Shown here in pieces: positions 9,728 to 17,258 of a DNA stretch of 42,905 bases. The DNA is from Deltaproteobacteria bacterium (lineage in GTDB: Bacteria > Myxococcota_A > Polyangia > Polyangiales > JADJMO01). Positions within the stretch are counted from its first letter, which is position 1, and each line of letters opens with the position of its first letter. The stretch lies in assembly GCA_022843175.1 (NCBI GenBank), contig JALHOE010000054.1, positions 1 to 42,905 on the forward strand, read 5' to 3'. The notes under the pieces are model-generated. The model saw nothing but the letters and a program-made list of their open reading frames with translations. It had not been told where the DNA came from and did not search any database. Both the position numbers and the translations under genes were made by a program.

Positions 9728-9773
9728 GAACGATTCCTTTCGCTCCTCGATGAGTGAGGAGCGAAACCGCCCC

Positions 9774-9855
9774 CGCGGGGAGCGCAGGTTGTGTCAACGG
9801 CGCGCGCAGCGCGGCGCCGCAGGCGCGAACCGTTGACACGACCGAGCACCCCGCG
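9774..9855 (-). promoter_or_regulatory. Long palindrome upstream of four-helix-bundle gene 2
   Basis: On the minus strand, GGTCGTGTCAACGG pairs with CCGTTGACACAACC (13 of 14 pairs) at 9843-9830 and 9800-9787. It encloses a loop with the same small stem as copy 1 (GCGCC-TGC-GGCGC). The outer stem CGCGGGG / CCCCGCG is identical to copy 1. Compared with copy 1, five stem positions have changed on both sides so that pairing is kept, and one has changed on one side only. It ends 46 bases before the start at 9727. Confidence 0.75.
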
Positions 9856-9897
9856 ACGATGAAGCGACCGAGCGAAGAGATATGGGCGAAGGAAGAG

Positions 9898-10057
9898 CGC
9901 CTGCGCCTGCGCTTGCGCCTGCGCGTAGGCGCTCGCTGACGCGCGCGCCTGCTCCTGCGCCTGCGCCTGCGCGTAGGCGCTCGCTGACGCGCGCGCCTGG
10001 TGTCGTGCGCGTGCGCGTGCGCGTGCGCCTGCGCCTGCGCTTGCGCCTGCTCCTGCG
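9898..10057. repeat. Hexanucleotide repeats with two 24-base hairpin units
   Basis: GCCTGC/GCTTGC/GCGTGC units resume here and run up to the stop codon of the regulator gene. Two copies of the 24-base hairpin unit are embedded at 9927-9950 and 9975-9998, 48 bases apart, so part of the array is a 48-bp direct repeat. A short GCGTGC run near 10006-10026 is a variant of the same hexamer. This is the mirror of the array at 8694-8824. Confidence 0.8.
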
Positions 10058-10058
10058 T

Positions 10059-13000
10059 CTAGCGGCGGCGGCTGGGGGGGCCGAGGTCGTCGGGGATCGC
10101 GAGCGTCTCGCCGGCTGATGGCGTCTCGTCGACCGGGTTCGCGGCGGGGAAGCCGCGGGCGGAGGTCTGGCGGAGGGCCGGGATCTCGCCGGTGACCTCG
10201 GCGGGGTGCATGCCGAACTGGCGAAGCTTGCCGTAGAACGTGACCTTGGAGACGCCGAGCGCCTTGGCCGCGCGCGTGACGCTGCGGTTGCAGCGATCGT
10301 AGGCCTCGAGGTACGCGCGGCGCTCGATCTCGGCGAGCGGGAGGATGGTGCCGCCGGTGAAGATCTGCCCGCTCGACGGCACGTCGCGGAGCGGAATCGA
10401 GGGGACCGAGCCGGTGATGCCGAGCTGCGACTCGCGGAGCGACCACGCGCCCGAGGGCGGCGGCTCGGAGGTGCGACGGATCGCGGTGGGGACGCGGTCG
10501 AGCAGCAGCTGGTTCGGGGCGAGCAGGCTGACCTCGCCCTCGATCACGTTGGCGAGCTCGCGCACGTTGCCGGGCCACGGATAGCTGATAAGCGCGTGCT
10601 CCACCTCGTTGGACAGCTCGCGGACCTGCTTGCCCTGCCGCTCGGCGAACAAGCGTAGGTAGTGGTGCGCGAGGATGATGATGTCGCCCGGGCGCTGGCG
10701 GAGCGGCGGCAGCGTGAGCTGCAGGACCCGCAGGCGATGGAGGAGGTCGAGGCGGAAGCGCTGGCGCTCGACGTCGATCGTGAGATCGCGCTGCGCAGTC
10801 GCGAGCACCCGCGCGCGCACCGGGCGCTCCTGGTTGCTGCCCAGCCGAACCACGACCCGCTCCTGCAACACGCGGAGCAGCTTGGCCTGCATGTCGAGTG
10901 GCAGGTCGACGATCTCGTCGAGCAGGATGGTTCCGTCGCCCGCGAGCTCGAACTTGCCGACCGAGCCCTCGGCGCGCGCGCCGGTGAATGCGCCGCGCTC
11001 GTAGCCGAACAGCTCGGCCTCGAGGAGATCGCGCGGGAGCGCCGCGCAGTTGATCGCGACGAACGGCTCCTTGGCGCGCGGCCCGCCGGCGTGGATCGCC
11101 TGCGCGACCAGCTCCTTACCGGTGCCGCTCTCGCCGACGATTAAGACGCTCGCGTCCACGGCGGCGGCGCGCCGGGCCATGTCGAGCGCCGCGAGGAGCG
11201 CCGGGTCGTTGCCCTTGAGGTCGGTGAACGTGTAGCGCGAGCGGGGGCCGACGAGTCGTTGGGCGATCTTCTGCGCGCGCTCGTACTCGACGAGCGTCGC
11301 GACGATGCCCTCGTCGTCGAGGGCGCGCGCGTGCACGACGACCGAGGTGTTCGTGAGCCGCACCACGACGCCGTCGGCGGTGCCGCCCTGCAGCGCGGCG
11401 GCGAGCGGCTGGAGATCGGGGATCGACTCCAACGTGCGACCGAGCACCCGCGCCTGATCGACGCGGAGCGCGCGCGCGGCCGTCTCGTTGAGCGCCGTGA
11501 CGACGCCGTCGCGATCGAGCGCGAGCAGACCGTCGCGCATCGCATCGATGGTGGCGGCGAGGCGGCGTCCCAGGGCTGCGGCGGCGTTGGTCGCCCGCAG
11601 GCGCGCCAGCGCGAGGCCGCCGTAGGACGCGAGCAGCTCCAGCGTGGCGACGTCGCTCGCGGAGAACACTCCGTTGCTCGCGCGCTTGTCGACGTAGATC
11701 GCGCCCTCGGTGCCCGCCGCCCGCATCGCCTTGACCAACACCGGGCCCGGCGGGACGTCGCTGCCTCCGCGCCGATCGTGGTCGACGAGGGGATTCTCGA
11801 TCGCCTGCAACGCGGGCTGCGGCTTGCTCCCGAGCGGCGCGTCGAGCTTGTCTTCGGCGCTCGTGACCCAGGCTTCGTCCTCGGGGTCGATGCCGCGCGC
11901 CGCGAGCGCGCGAAGGCCCACGTGCGGCACGCGCTCGGCGATGACCACCGCGCTCGCCTGCAGCTGTTCGAGCACCACGCCAGCGAGCTCGTCGACCAGC
12001 GTCTCGACGTCGGTCGCGCCCTCGAGACCGGCGAGCGTGTTGGCGATCGCGCGCGCGCGTTCTCGCTCGGCGAAGGTGCTCGCCACGATCTGCCCGAGAT
12101 CTCCCTCCACCCGCGCGAGCTCGCCGAGCGCCGAGCTGGCGGCCGCGTCGAGGAGATCGATCGAGTCACGGAGGTTGACGACACCCTCGTGGGTCGACCG
12201 CGCGGCGCCCGCGTCCTCGATCAGCGCCTCGAGCTCGTCGACGGCCTTGACCTGCCGGTCGAGGCCGACCGAAAGCGTGGACTGCACGTGCGCGCGCATG
12301 CGATCGCGCGCGTCGAGCCGGATCGCGACCTCGCGGGGGAGCGCTCGATCGGCGTCGCGGCGACCGTGGACGCGCCACGCGTGCCGCATCGCGACCCGAT
12401 CGCGCCACGTGGCGGCGTCTCCGATGGCCGTCGCCGCGCGCGCGACCCACGCCGTGGCGGTGCCGCCGATCGCCTCGAGCAGCTGGGGACCGGTTGAGAG
12501 CACATGGAGGATCGCGCGCCCGGCGTCGCGGATCAGCCCGGCCTTCTCGAGCGAGCGGAACGCCCGCTGGACGTTGTTGGCGCTGCGCTCCTCGGTCGCC
12601 GCGGCGAGCTCCAGCAACGCCCGCGTGCGCACGTCGGTGCCGCGCACCTCGAGCCCCTCGGTGCCGCCGCGTGTCCACAGCAGCTCGATCGCGAACGCAT
12701 CTGCGAGCTCTCCCACCCACGGGGCGCCACCGAACTGCGGCAGCTCGGGGAGCGGTCGCATCGCGCCGCGTCGCGCCGCGATCCAACCGGCGATGAGCTG
12801 TCGAACCGACAGGTCCTCGCTCGGCGCGTCGGCGCCGGCGTCGAGGTGCACCGCCGCGCGATCCTCGTCGTCCGAGATCAGCGCCACCTCGGCGAGGCCG
12901 AGCTCGCACCGCGCGACCTCGGCCACCGCGTTTCGCTTGCGATTCGCGCGTCGCTCATTAACGAGGACACGGGTCGCGGCGCCGTCGTCGCCACTCCAGG

Positions 13001-13139
13001 TCAATGCACGGGCGAGCCGGACGGCAGCGATCGCGCGTGCATCCGGAGCAGCGGCGTCGAGGGCTCGCTGTCTCGCCTCTATGGTCGCGGCCAGCCAGGT
13101 GCCCGAGCCCGAGGCGCCCGTCGTCTGCGCGGGACGCAT
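10059..13139 (-). CDS. Sigma-54-dependent transcriptional activator with GAF and PAS sensing
   Basis: A 1,026-residue enhancer-binding protein. The N-terminal third is helical and uncharacterised. A GAF-like domain follows (roughly 360-545, including EGAIYVDKRASNGVFSASD), then a PAS-like domain (about 550-640, IDAMRDGLLALDRDGVVTAL). The AAA+ domain has Walker A GESGTGKE (669-676), the sigma-54 contact loop GAFTGA (716-721), Walker B GTILLDEI (736-743) and PWPGNVREL. A Fis-type helix-turn-helix is at the C-terminus (RCNRSVTRAAKALGVSKVTF). It should drive open-complex formation at sigma-54 promoters in response to a ligand or redox cue. There is no receiver domain, so it is not a classical response regulator. 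Its stop abuts the hexamer repeats. Confidence 0.9.
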   Translation of the reverse strand: MRPAQTTGASGSGTWLAATIEARQRALDAAAPDARAIAAVRLARALTWSGDDGAATRVLVNERRANRKRNAVAEVARCELGLAEVALISDDEDRAAVHLDAGADAPSEDLSVRQLIAGWIAARRGAMRPLPELPQFGGAPWVGELADAFAIELLWTRGGTEGLEVRGTDVRTRALLELAAATEERSANNVQRAFRSLEKAGLIRDAGRAILHVLSTGPQLLEAIGGTATAWVARAATAIGDAATWRDRVAMRHAWRVHGRRDADRALPREVAIRLDARDRMRAHVQSTLSVGLDRQVKAVDELEALIEDAGAARSTHEGVVNLRDSIDLLDAAASSALGELARVEGDLGQIVASTFAERERARAIANTLAGLEGATDVETLVDELAGVVLEQLQASAVVIAERVPHVGLRALAARGIDPEDEAWVTSAEDKLDAPLGSKPQPALQAIENPLVDHDRRGGSDVPPGPVLVKAMRAAGTEGAIYVDKRASNGVFSASDVATLELLASYGGLALARLRATNAAAALGRRLAATIDAMRDGLLALDRDGVVTALNETAARALRVDQARVLGRTLESIPDLQPLAAALQGGTADGVVVRLTNTSVVVHARALDDEGIVATLVEYERAQKIAQRLVGPRSRYTFTDLKGNDPALLAALDMARRAAAVDASVLIVGESGTGKELVAQAIHAGGPRAKEPFVAINCAALPRDLLEAELFGYERGAFTGARAEGSVGKFELAGDGTILLDEIVDLPLDMQAKLLRVLQERVVVRLGSNQERPVRARVLATAQRDLTIDVERQRFRLDLLHRLRVLQLTLPPLRQRPGDIIILAHHYLRLFAERQGKQVRELSNEVEHALISYPWPGNVRELANVIEGEVSLLAPNQLLLDRVPTAIRRTSEPPPSGAWSLRESQLGITGSVPSIPLRDVPSSGQIFTGGTILPLAEIERRAYLEAYDRCNRSVTRAAKALGVSKVTFYGKLRQFGMHPAEVTGEIPALRQTSARGFPAANPVDETPSAGETLAIPDDLGPPSRRR

Positions 13140-13154
13140 TCGCTCTACAGTCTA

Positions 13155-13169
13155 GTTCAATTGTTGAAC
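13155..13169. promoter_or_regulatory. Palindrome just upstream of the activator gene
   Basis: GTTCAATTGTTGAAC has perfect 6-base arms around a 3-base centre, 16 bases upstream of the start codon at 13139. It is AT-rich against a GC-rich background and could be an operator or an autoregulatory site. No protein can be assigned to it. Confidence 0.35.
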
Positions 13170-13170
13170 C

Positions 13171-13197
13171 TGCGTCGCGGCGAGTTTTTGCGACGCA
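13171..13197 (-). terminator. Hairpin after the outer-membrane protein gene
   Basis: TGCGTCGC at 13171-13178 pairs with GCGACGCA at 13190-13197 around an 11-base loop that includes a run of five T (A on the minus strand). It lies between the stop of the upstream minus-strand gene (13216) and the activator start (13139), so it probably separates the two transcripts. Confidence 0.45.
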
Positions 13198-13215
13198 CGT
13201 TGACGCAGCGTGTCG

Positions 13216-14394
13216 CTACCAGGCCAGCCCGACCGTGGCTCCGAACGTCCATTGCTTGGCGAGGCCAGCGAGGCGCTTCTTGCCCGCGTCGTCCGGAGCA
13301 CCGTCCTCGGGGTTGATGAGGTCGGTCATCACGTGGGGGAGCACCACGTGCAGGTTTTCCCAGCGCCAGGCGAGGCCGAACATCGCGCGCTGGCGGCGGT
13401 AGGCGCGCATGTTCTGGAAGACGACGTTGTTGTTGAGGTCGAGCTTCGACAGCGCGGCGGCGCTGCCGGCCGGGGCGTCCTCGAGCCCACCCGCCGCGTT
13501 GCGCTGCTGGCAGTGGAACTCGCCGGTGTCCCCGGCGAGCCGCTCGCTGGCGTTGGCCGGCCGGGCGTTGCAGGCAGCGAGGCCGTCGACCTTCGGGGTC
13601 GTGTCGATGACGCCGGAATCGGCGTTGATCCACAGCATTTGCCAGCCGACGTAGGGCTGCAGGATGACGGTGTTGGCGATGACGAAGGGGCGGCTGACCG
13701 CGATGTCGAACGCGGGGACCGTGATCTTCACCTTGGCGGTGCCGGTCAGCGTGTGGACGTAGCCGCCGAACGAGACGTCGAAGTACTTGCGGAAGCCCTC
13801 GAACGGCGACAGGCGCACACCGCCACCGAGGATGACCATCTCGGTGTTCGCCATGTAGCCGATGGTGCCCTGGAGCTCGAACCCGTAGGGGAGACCCTTG
13901 CGGCCGGTGACGCCGTAGATCTGAAGGGTGGAGTCCGGCGAGTTGTTCCGCGCGGCGAACTTCTGGGAGTCGCTGGTGGGACCCTCGGTGCCGTTCTCGA
14001 TGAAGCGCTCGTTCTTCGAGATCGTGGTCATTTGCCCGAAGACCGACATCTCGAAGCCGCCGTAGCCGGTGGTGCGCGCCGGGCGCATCGAGTTCGGGGC
14101 CAGGGCGACCGCGTATTGCGACATCAGCTTCGCCCACGCGTCGTTGTCGGGGCGGAAATAGTTGCCGGTGACCGTGTTGTCGGTGACGGCGGCGCCGCCG
14201 CAGGGGACGGTGACCGGGCCGCCCATGGTGTTGACCGTGTTCGGCGAGCACGGCTGCACCAGCCGCTCGGGCGCGAAATCCATGGCGCTCGCCTGCGCGG
14301 ATCGCTCGCCGACGAGCAACATCGCGAGGGCAGCGCCTGCTGCGGTCGCGACTCCGAGCCGAAACACCGATCCTGCGCGAGGGCGTGCGGTCAT
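13216..14394 (-). CDS. Outer-membrane beta-barrel-like protein
   Basis: A 392-residue protein. The start at 14394 gives an Arg-containing signal peptide with hydrophobic core LGVATAAGAALAMLLV and a likely cleavage near ASA (about residue 35). The mature part alternates hydrophobic and polar residues in strands and contains many aromatic and Gly residues (GFEMSVFGQMTTI, GYMANTEMVILGGG, PYVGWQMLW). It ends in an aromatic residue (ATVGLAW), which is typical of beta-barrel proteins inserted by the Bam complex. Four cysteines occur in loop-like regions. I do not recognise a specific family; a transport or surface role is possible. The gene is divergent from trmL. Confidence 0.65.
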   Translation of the reverse strand: MTARPRAGSVFRLGVATAAGAALAMLLVGERSAQASAMDFAPERLVQPCSPNTVNTMGGPVTVPCGGAAVTDNTVTGNYFRPDNDAWAKLMSQYAVALAPNSMRPARTTGYGGFEMSVFGQMTTISKNERFIENGTEGPTSDSQKFAARNNSPDSTLQIYGVTGRKGLPYGFELQGTIGYMANTEMVILGGGVRLSPFEGFRKYFDVSFGGYVHTLTGTAKVKITVPAFDIAVSRPFVIANTVILQPYVGWQMLWINADSGVIDTTPKVDGLAACNARPANASERLAGDTGEFHCQQRNAAGGLEDAPAGSAAALSKLDLNNNVVFQNMRAYRRQRAMFGLAWRWENLHVVLPHVMTDLINPEDGAPDDAGKKRLAGLAKQWTFGATVGLAW

Positions 14395-14478
14395 TCGTGG
14401 TCCTGGAGAGCCGCCGGATCCCGGAAGAAGGGCGCTACAAGACTGGCAAGCTAAAGGTTCGGTGAAGACACCGTCAAG

Positions 14479-15030
14479 ATGAACGTGGACCCCACCTCGA
14501 CCCCCTCCTCCGAAAGCGACGCCGACGACACCCGTCTTCGCGTGCCGCCGCTCGTGCCCCCTTTCCATATTGTGCTGCTCGAACCGGAGATTCCGCCCAA
14601 TACCGGGAACGTGGCGCGGATCTGCGCGGCGACCTCGTCGCCGCTCCATCTCGTCGGCCCACTCGGATTCCGGATCGACGAGCACGCGGTTCGTCGCGCG
14701 GGGCTTGACTACTGGCACCTGGTCGATCTGCGAAGGCATCTCGACTGGCCGCACTTCCTCCACGCCTTCCGACGCGAGCGCGGCCCGGACGCCCGGGTGT
14801 GGCTGTTCACCGGGAAGACCACGCGCAGTTGGTTCGCCGTCGACCCGCAGCCGGGCGACGCGCTGGTGTTCGGGCGCGAGTCGGTCGGGCTGCCGCGCGA
14901 GCTGTGCGAGGCGCACGCCGACTCCACCGTGGCGATCCCCACGAGCGGCGGCGTCCGCTCGCACAACCTCGCCAACGCGGTGGCGATCGGGATCTACGAG
15001 GGGCTGCGCAAGGTCGGCGCGCTCACCTGA
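14479..15030 (+). CDS. trmL: tRNA (cytidine/uridine-34-2'-O)-methyltransferase TrmL
   Basis: A 183-residue SPOUT-class methyltransferase. All three family signatures are present: FHIVLLEPEIPPNTGNVARI near residue 29, the VFGRESVGLP loop, and VRSHNLANAVAIGIYE at the C-terminus. The last two form the knotted SAM-binding site. TrmL methylates the ribose 2'-OH of the wobble nucleotide of certain tRNA-Leu isoacceptors and works as a dimer in the cytosol. The N-terminal extension of about 28 residues (polar, Asp/Ser/Thr-rich) is longer than usual, and a later start is possible. It is convergent with the next lipoprotein gene with only 3 bases between them. Confidence 0.9.
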   Translation: MNVDPTSTPSSESDADDTRLRVPPLVPPFHIVLLEPEIPPNTGNVARICAATSSPLHLVGPLGFRIDEHAVRRAGLDYWHLVDLRRHLDWPHFLHAFRRERGPDARVWLFTGKTTRSWFAVDPQPGDALVFGRESVGLPRELCEAHADSTVAIPTSGGVRSHNLANAVAIGIYEGLRKVGALT

Positions 15031-15033
15031 GGC

Positions 15034-16380
15034 TCACTTGATCGGAGGCGGCTTGGGCGTCTCTTTGTCCGGGTTCACGCAGCTCGCGAGGTCGAAGAGC
15101 ATGAACTCGAGGACCTTCTCCTGCGGGGTGAGCGGCGTGCTGTTGCAGCTGCCCGGAAAGGTGCCGGCGCCGCCGCCCGAGGCCACGTGGAACGACGAGT
15201 ACACGACGCGCCCGCACTGCATCGCGTCCGCTGCGCCAACCGGCGTGTTGAACGTGAAGTGCTGCACGGTGCTCGAGTTCGTGATCCACGCCTGCGTCGG
15301 CGGGTTGACCGCGGTCGAGCGCGCGAAGGTGCCCGTGAGGTTGATGCTCCCGTGGGTGGGCGTCGCGCCGATGTTCTTGAGCCAGTCGGCGAGCGCCTTG
15401 CCCTTGGGGAACGAGGTCTCGATCGAGAAGGGGTTGCTGGTGGAGCCCGACCCCCACACCGCCGTGTTGTTCCACGGCGCCGGCGCCGACGCGTCGACCC
15501 AGGGGTAGCTCAGATCGGTCGCGAACACGCGGCCGCCGGCGTTGGCGTAGTCGACGACGTTCTGCTTGGCCTTGGCGGCGTCGACCCCGCTTGCGACCGA
15601 GGCGCAGGGGAACGCGACGAGATCGTAGGTCTTGAGCCGGTCGACCGTGTTCCACAGGACGTCGCCCGGCGGGGTCTCGGTGCCGAGCGTGGTGCCGTTG
15701 CCGCGGAAGATGTGGATGCGGCCGCCGCCGAGCATCAGCGTGAACTCGCTGTCGTCGATGCCGATCTTGCGGAGGATGCACTCGGTGGGGTCGTAGGTGC
15801 TCGTGACGATCGCCGTGAGCGGGATGTCTCCCTCTTTCTGGTTCTTCGGCAGGCGGGTGAGCTCGCCGTCGAGCGCGTTGTCGACGCAGGGCTCGACCTT
15901 CGGGACGATGACCTGACGGCGCCAGCGGCCGATCTGGATGACGAGCGGGATGTTCTCGCCGGCCGGCGCGTTCTCCAGGCGGAACTTGCCGTCGGCCCCC
16001 GAGAGGGTGGCGGCGATCGGCTCGCCGGAGACGACGCCGCACTTCTCGCAGCTGACCCCGGGCTTGAACGGCGCCGGCTTGGCGTTGGGGACGAAGACGA
16101 CGACGTTGTAGAGCGGGTCGCTCTTGCCGGGGTTGAAGACCGTGCCGGTGAGGGCCGTGGTCTTGCCGCTCGCGCAGGTGACCTGCTTGCACTGGAGGTT
16201 CTTGCACTCCTTGCCGGGGTTGCCGTCGAGGTCTGCCTCGAGCCCGATCCCGCTGTCGAGGGCCGGGGAGAACCCGTCCTCGGTGACCGACGAATCGGTG
16301 AGGGTTCCGTTTTCGTCGTCGGTGTTGCGCGCGGCTCCGCAGCCGGCGAGGAGGAGAAGGAAGAGGACCCCGAAGCGCAT
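15034..16380 (-). CDS. Large lipoprotein with a carboxypeptidase-regulatory-like region
   Basis: A 448-residue lipoprotein. The start at 16380 gives a compact signal MRFGVLFLLLLAGC with lipobox LAGC; an ATG 36 bases upstream would bury this signal. A Ser/Asp-rich linker follows (TDSSVTEDGFSPALDSG). A cysteine-rich segment (KNLQCKQVTCASG) leads into a region like bacterial surface carboxypeptidase-regulatory folds (TALTGTVFNPGKSDPLYNV, SGADGKFRLENAP). The C-terminal half contains a flavodoxin or ThuA-like alpha/beta region (YDLVAFPCAS, YANAGGRVFATDLSYPW). No enzyme motif is evident. It is likely anchored in the outer membrane. Its start lies 14 bases from the divergent permease start. Confidence 0.7.
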   Translation of the reverse strand: MRFGVLFLLLLAGCGAARNTDDENGTLTDSSVTEDGFSPALDSGIGLEADLDGNPGKECKNLQCKQVTCASGKTTALTGTVFNPGKSDPLYNVVVFVPNAKPAPFKPGVSCEKCGVVSGEPIAATLSGADGKFRLENAPAGENIPLVIQIGRWRRQVIVPKVEPCVDNALDGELTRLPKNQKEGDIPLTAIVTSTYDPTECILRKIGIDDSEFTLMLGGGRIHIFRGNGTTLGTETPPGDVLWNTVDRLKTYDLVAFPCASVASGVDAAKAKQNVVDYANAGGRVFATDLSYPWVDASAPAPWNNTAVWGSGSTSNPFSIETSFPKGKALADWLKNIGATPTHGSINLTGTFARSTAVNPPTQAWITNSSTVQHFTFNTPVGAADAMQCGRVVYSSFHVASGGGAGTFPGSCNSTPLTPQEKVLEFMLFDLASCVNPDKETPKPPPIK

Positions 16381-16394
16381 GGCGGCACTATGAG

Positions 16395-17258
16395 ATGAGT
16401 CCGAGGACCACGCCATTCATTCGGCGTGATAACTTGCTCGCGTTCATGGCGGGTCCCGTCCTCGACACATCGGCCGACGACAAACGCGGGTTCGCCTACG
16501 CGGCGGGCGCGAGTTTCCTTCGCATCAGCACGCTGGTCGGCGGCTTCGCCATCCTGTTCGGGCAGATCCTCATCCGGGTCGTGCCTCCGCGGTTCGACAC
16601 GCGTGAGCTGAAGAACAACCTCTACAAGATGGGGGTCAAGTCGATCCCCATCGTCGCGGTCACCGCCCTCTTCACGGGCGCGATCATGGTCATCCAGGCC
16701 GCGCCGCTGATCTCCCGCTTCCAGGCCCACGGCCTCATCGGCTGGGGCGCTGGCTTCGGCACGCTGCGCGAGATCGGCCCCCTGCTCACCGCGCTCATGA
16801 TCAGCGGCCGCGTCGGCGCCAACAACGCCGCCGAGCTCGGCACGATGGTGGTCACCGAGCAGATCGACGCCATGCGCACCATGGCGATCGACCCGATCAA
16901 CTTCCTCATCGCCCCCCGCTTCGTCGCGGTGGTGATCACCCTGTTCATCTCGACGCTCGTGGCGGATGCGCTGGCCCTCCTCGGCGCCGCCTACAGCTGC
17001 CTGCCGCTACTCGGCATCGAGCCCCGCGTCTTCTACAACGGCCTCACCGCCGGCCTCCTCAACTTCGGCGACGTGGCCCACGGCCTCATCAAGTCGGTGT
17101 TCTTCGGCGCGATGATCGGGCTCTCCAGCTGCTACTTCGGCACCACCGTCAGCGGCGGCGCGCCGGGCGTCGGTCGCGCGGTCAACGCCACCGTCGTCGT
17201 GTCGGCCGCGAGCATCTTCGTCCTCGATTACTTCATCTCGTTCCTGGCCGGCGGTTGA
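16395..17258 (+). CDS. mlaE: MlaE-family ABC permease, first copy
   Basis: A 287-residue inner-membrane permease with five or six hydrophobic segments. It carries the MlaE hallmark region REIGPLLTALMISGRVGANNAAELGTM followed by VTEQIDAMRTMAIDP (shown here in two parts). MlaE with MlaF and MlaD moves phospholipids between inner and outer membranes. The ATG at 16395 leaves only 14 bases to the divergent lipoprotein start; an ATG at 16446 (MAGPVLDTS) is an alternative that would leave room for promoters. The stop overlaps the next gene's ATG by one base. A second MlaE paralog directly downstream suggests a heterodimeric permease instead of the usual homodimer. Confidence 0.85.
   Translation: MSPRTTPFIRRDNLLAFMAGPVLDTSADDKRGFAYAAGASFLRISTLVGGFAILFGQILIRVVPPRFDTRELKNNLYKMGVKSIPIVAVTALFTGAIMVIQAAPLISRFQAHGLIGWGAGFGTLREIGPLLTALMISGRVGANNAAELGTMVVTEQIDAMRTMAIDPINFLIAPRFVAVVITLFISTLVADALALLGAAYSCLPLLGIEPRVFYNGLTAGLLNFGDVAHGLIKSVFFGAMIGLSSCYFGTTVSGGAPGVGRAVNATVVVSAASIFVLDYFISFLAGG

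Larger units (their letters stand above)
8693..10058. other. Composite of two convergent four-helix-bundle (S23) cassettes
   Basis: This 1,366-bp block fits exactly between the stop codon at 8690-8692 and the stop codon of the regulator at 10059-10061. Reading inward from each end, both halves have the same order. Each has hexanucleotide repeats with a 24-base hairpin unit, the shared box ATCGTCGCGGGGTGCTCG, a long palindrome, the box CTGCGCTCCCCGCGG, and then a gene for a four-helix-bundle protein. The genes point toward each other and share a central 16-bp hairpin. The layout looks like two copies of one element in inverted orientation. No transposase or target-site duplication is visible, so mobility is only suggested. 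Confidence 0.6.

Noticed and set aside
8693-10058. Composite transposon or insertion sequence
   Set aside because: There is no transposase and no clear target-site duplication, so it is reported as a paired cassette of unknown mobility.
13157-14251. Minus-strand frame overlapping the outer-membrane protein
   Set aside because: The neighbouring frame has a signal peptide, beta-strand pattern and aromatic C-terminus; this frame gives only Arg/His/Pro-rich sequence.
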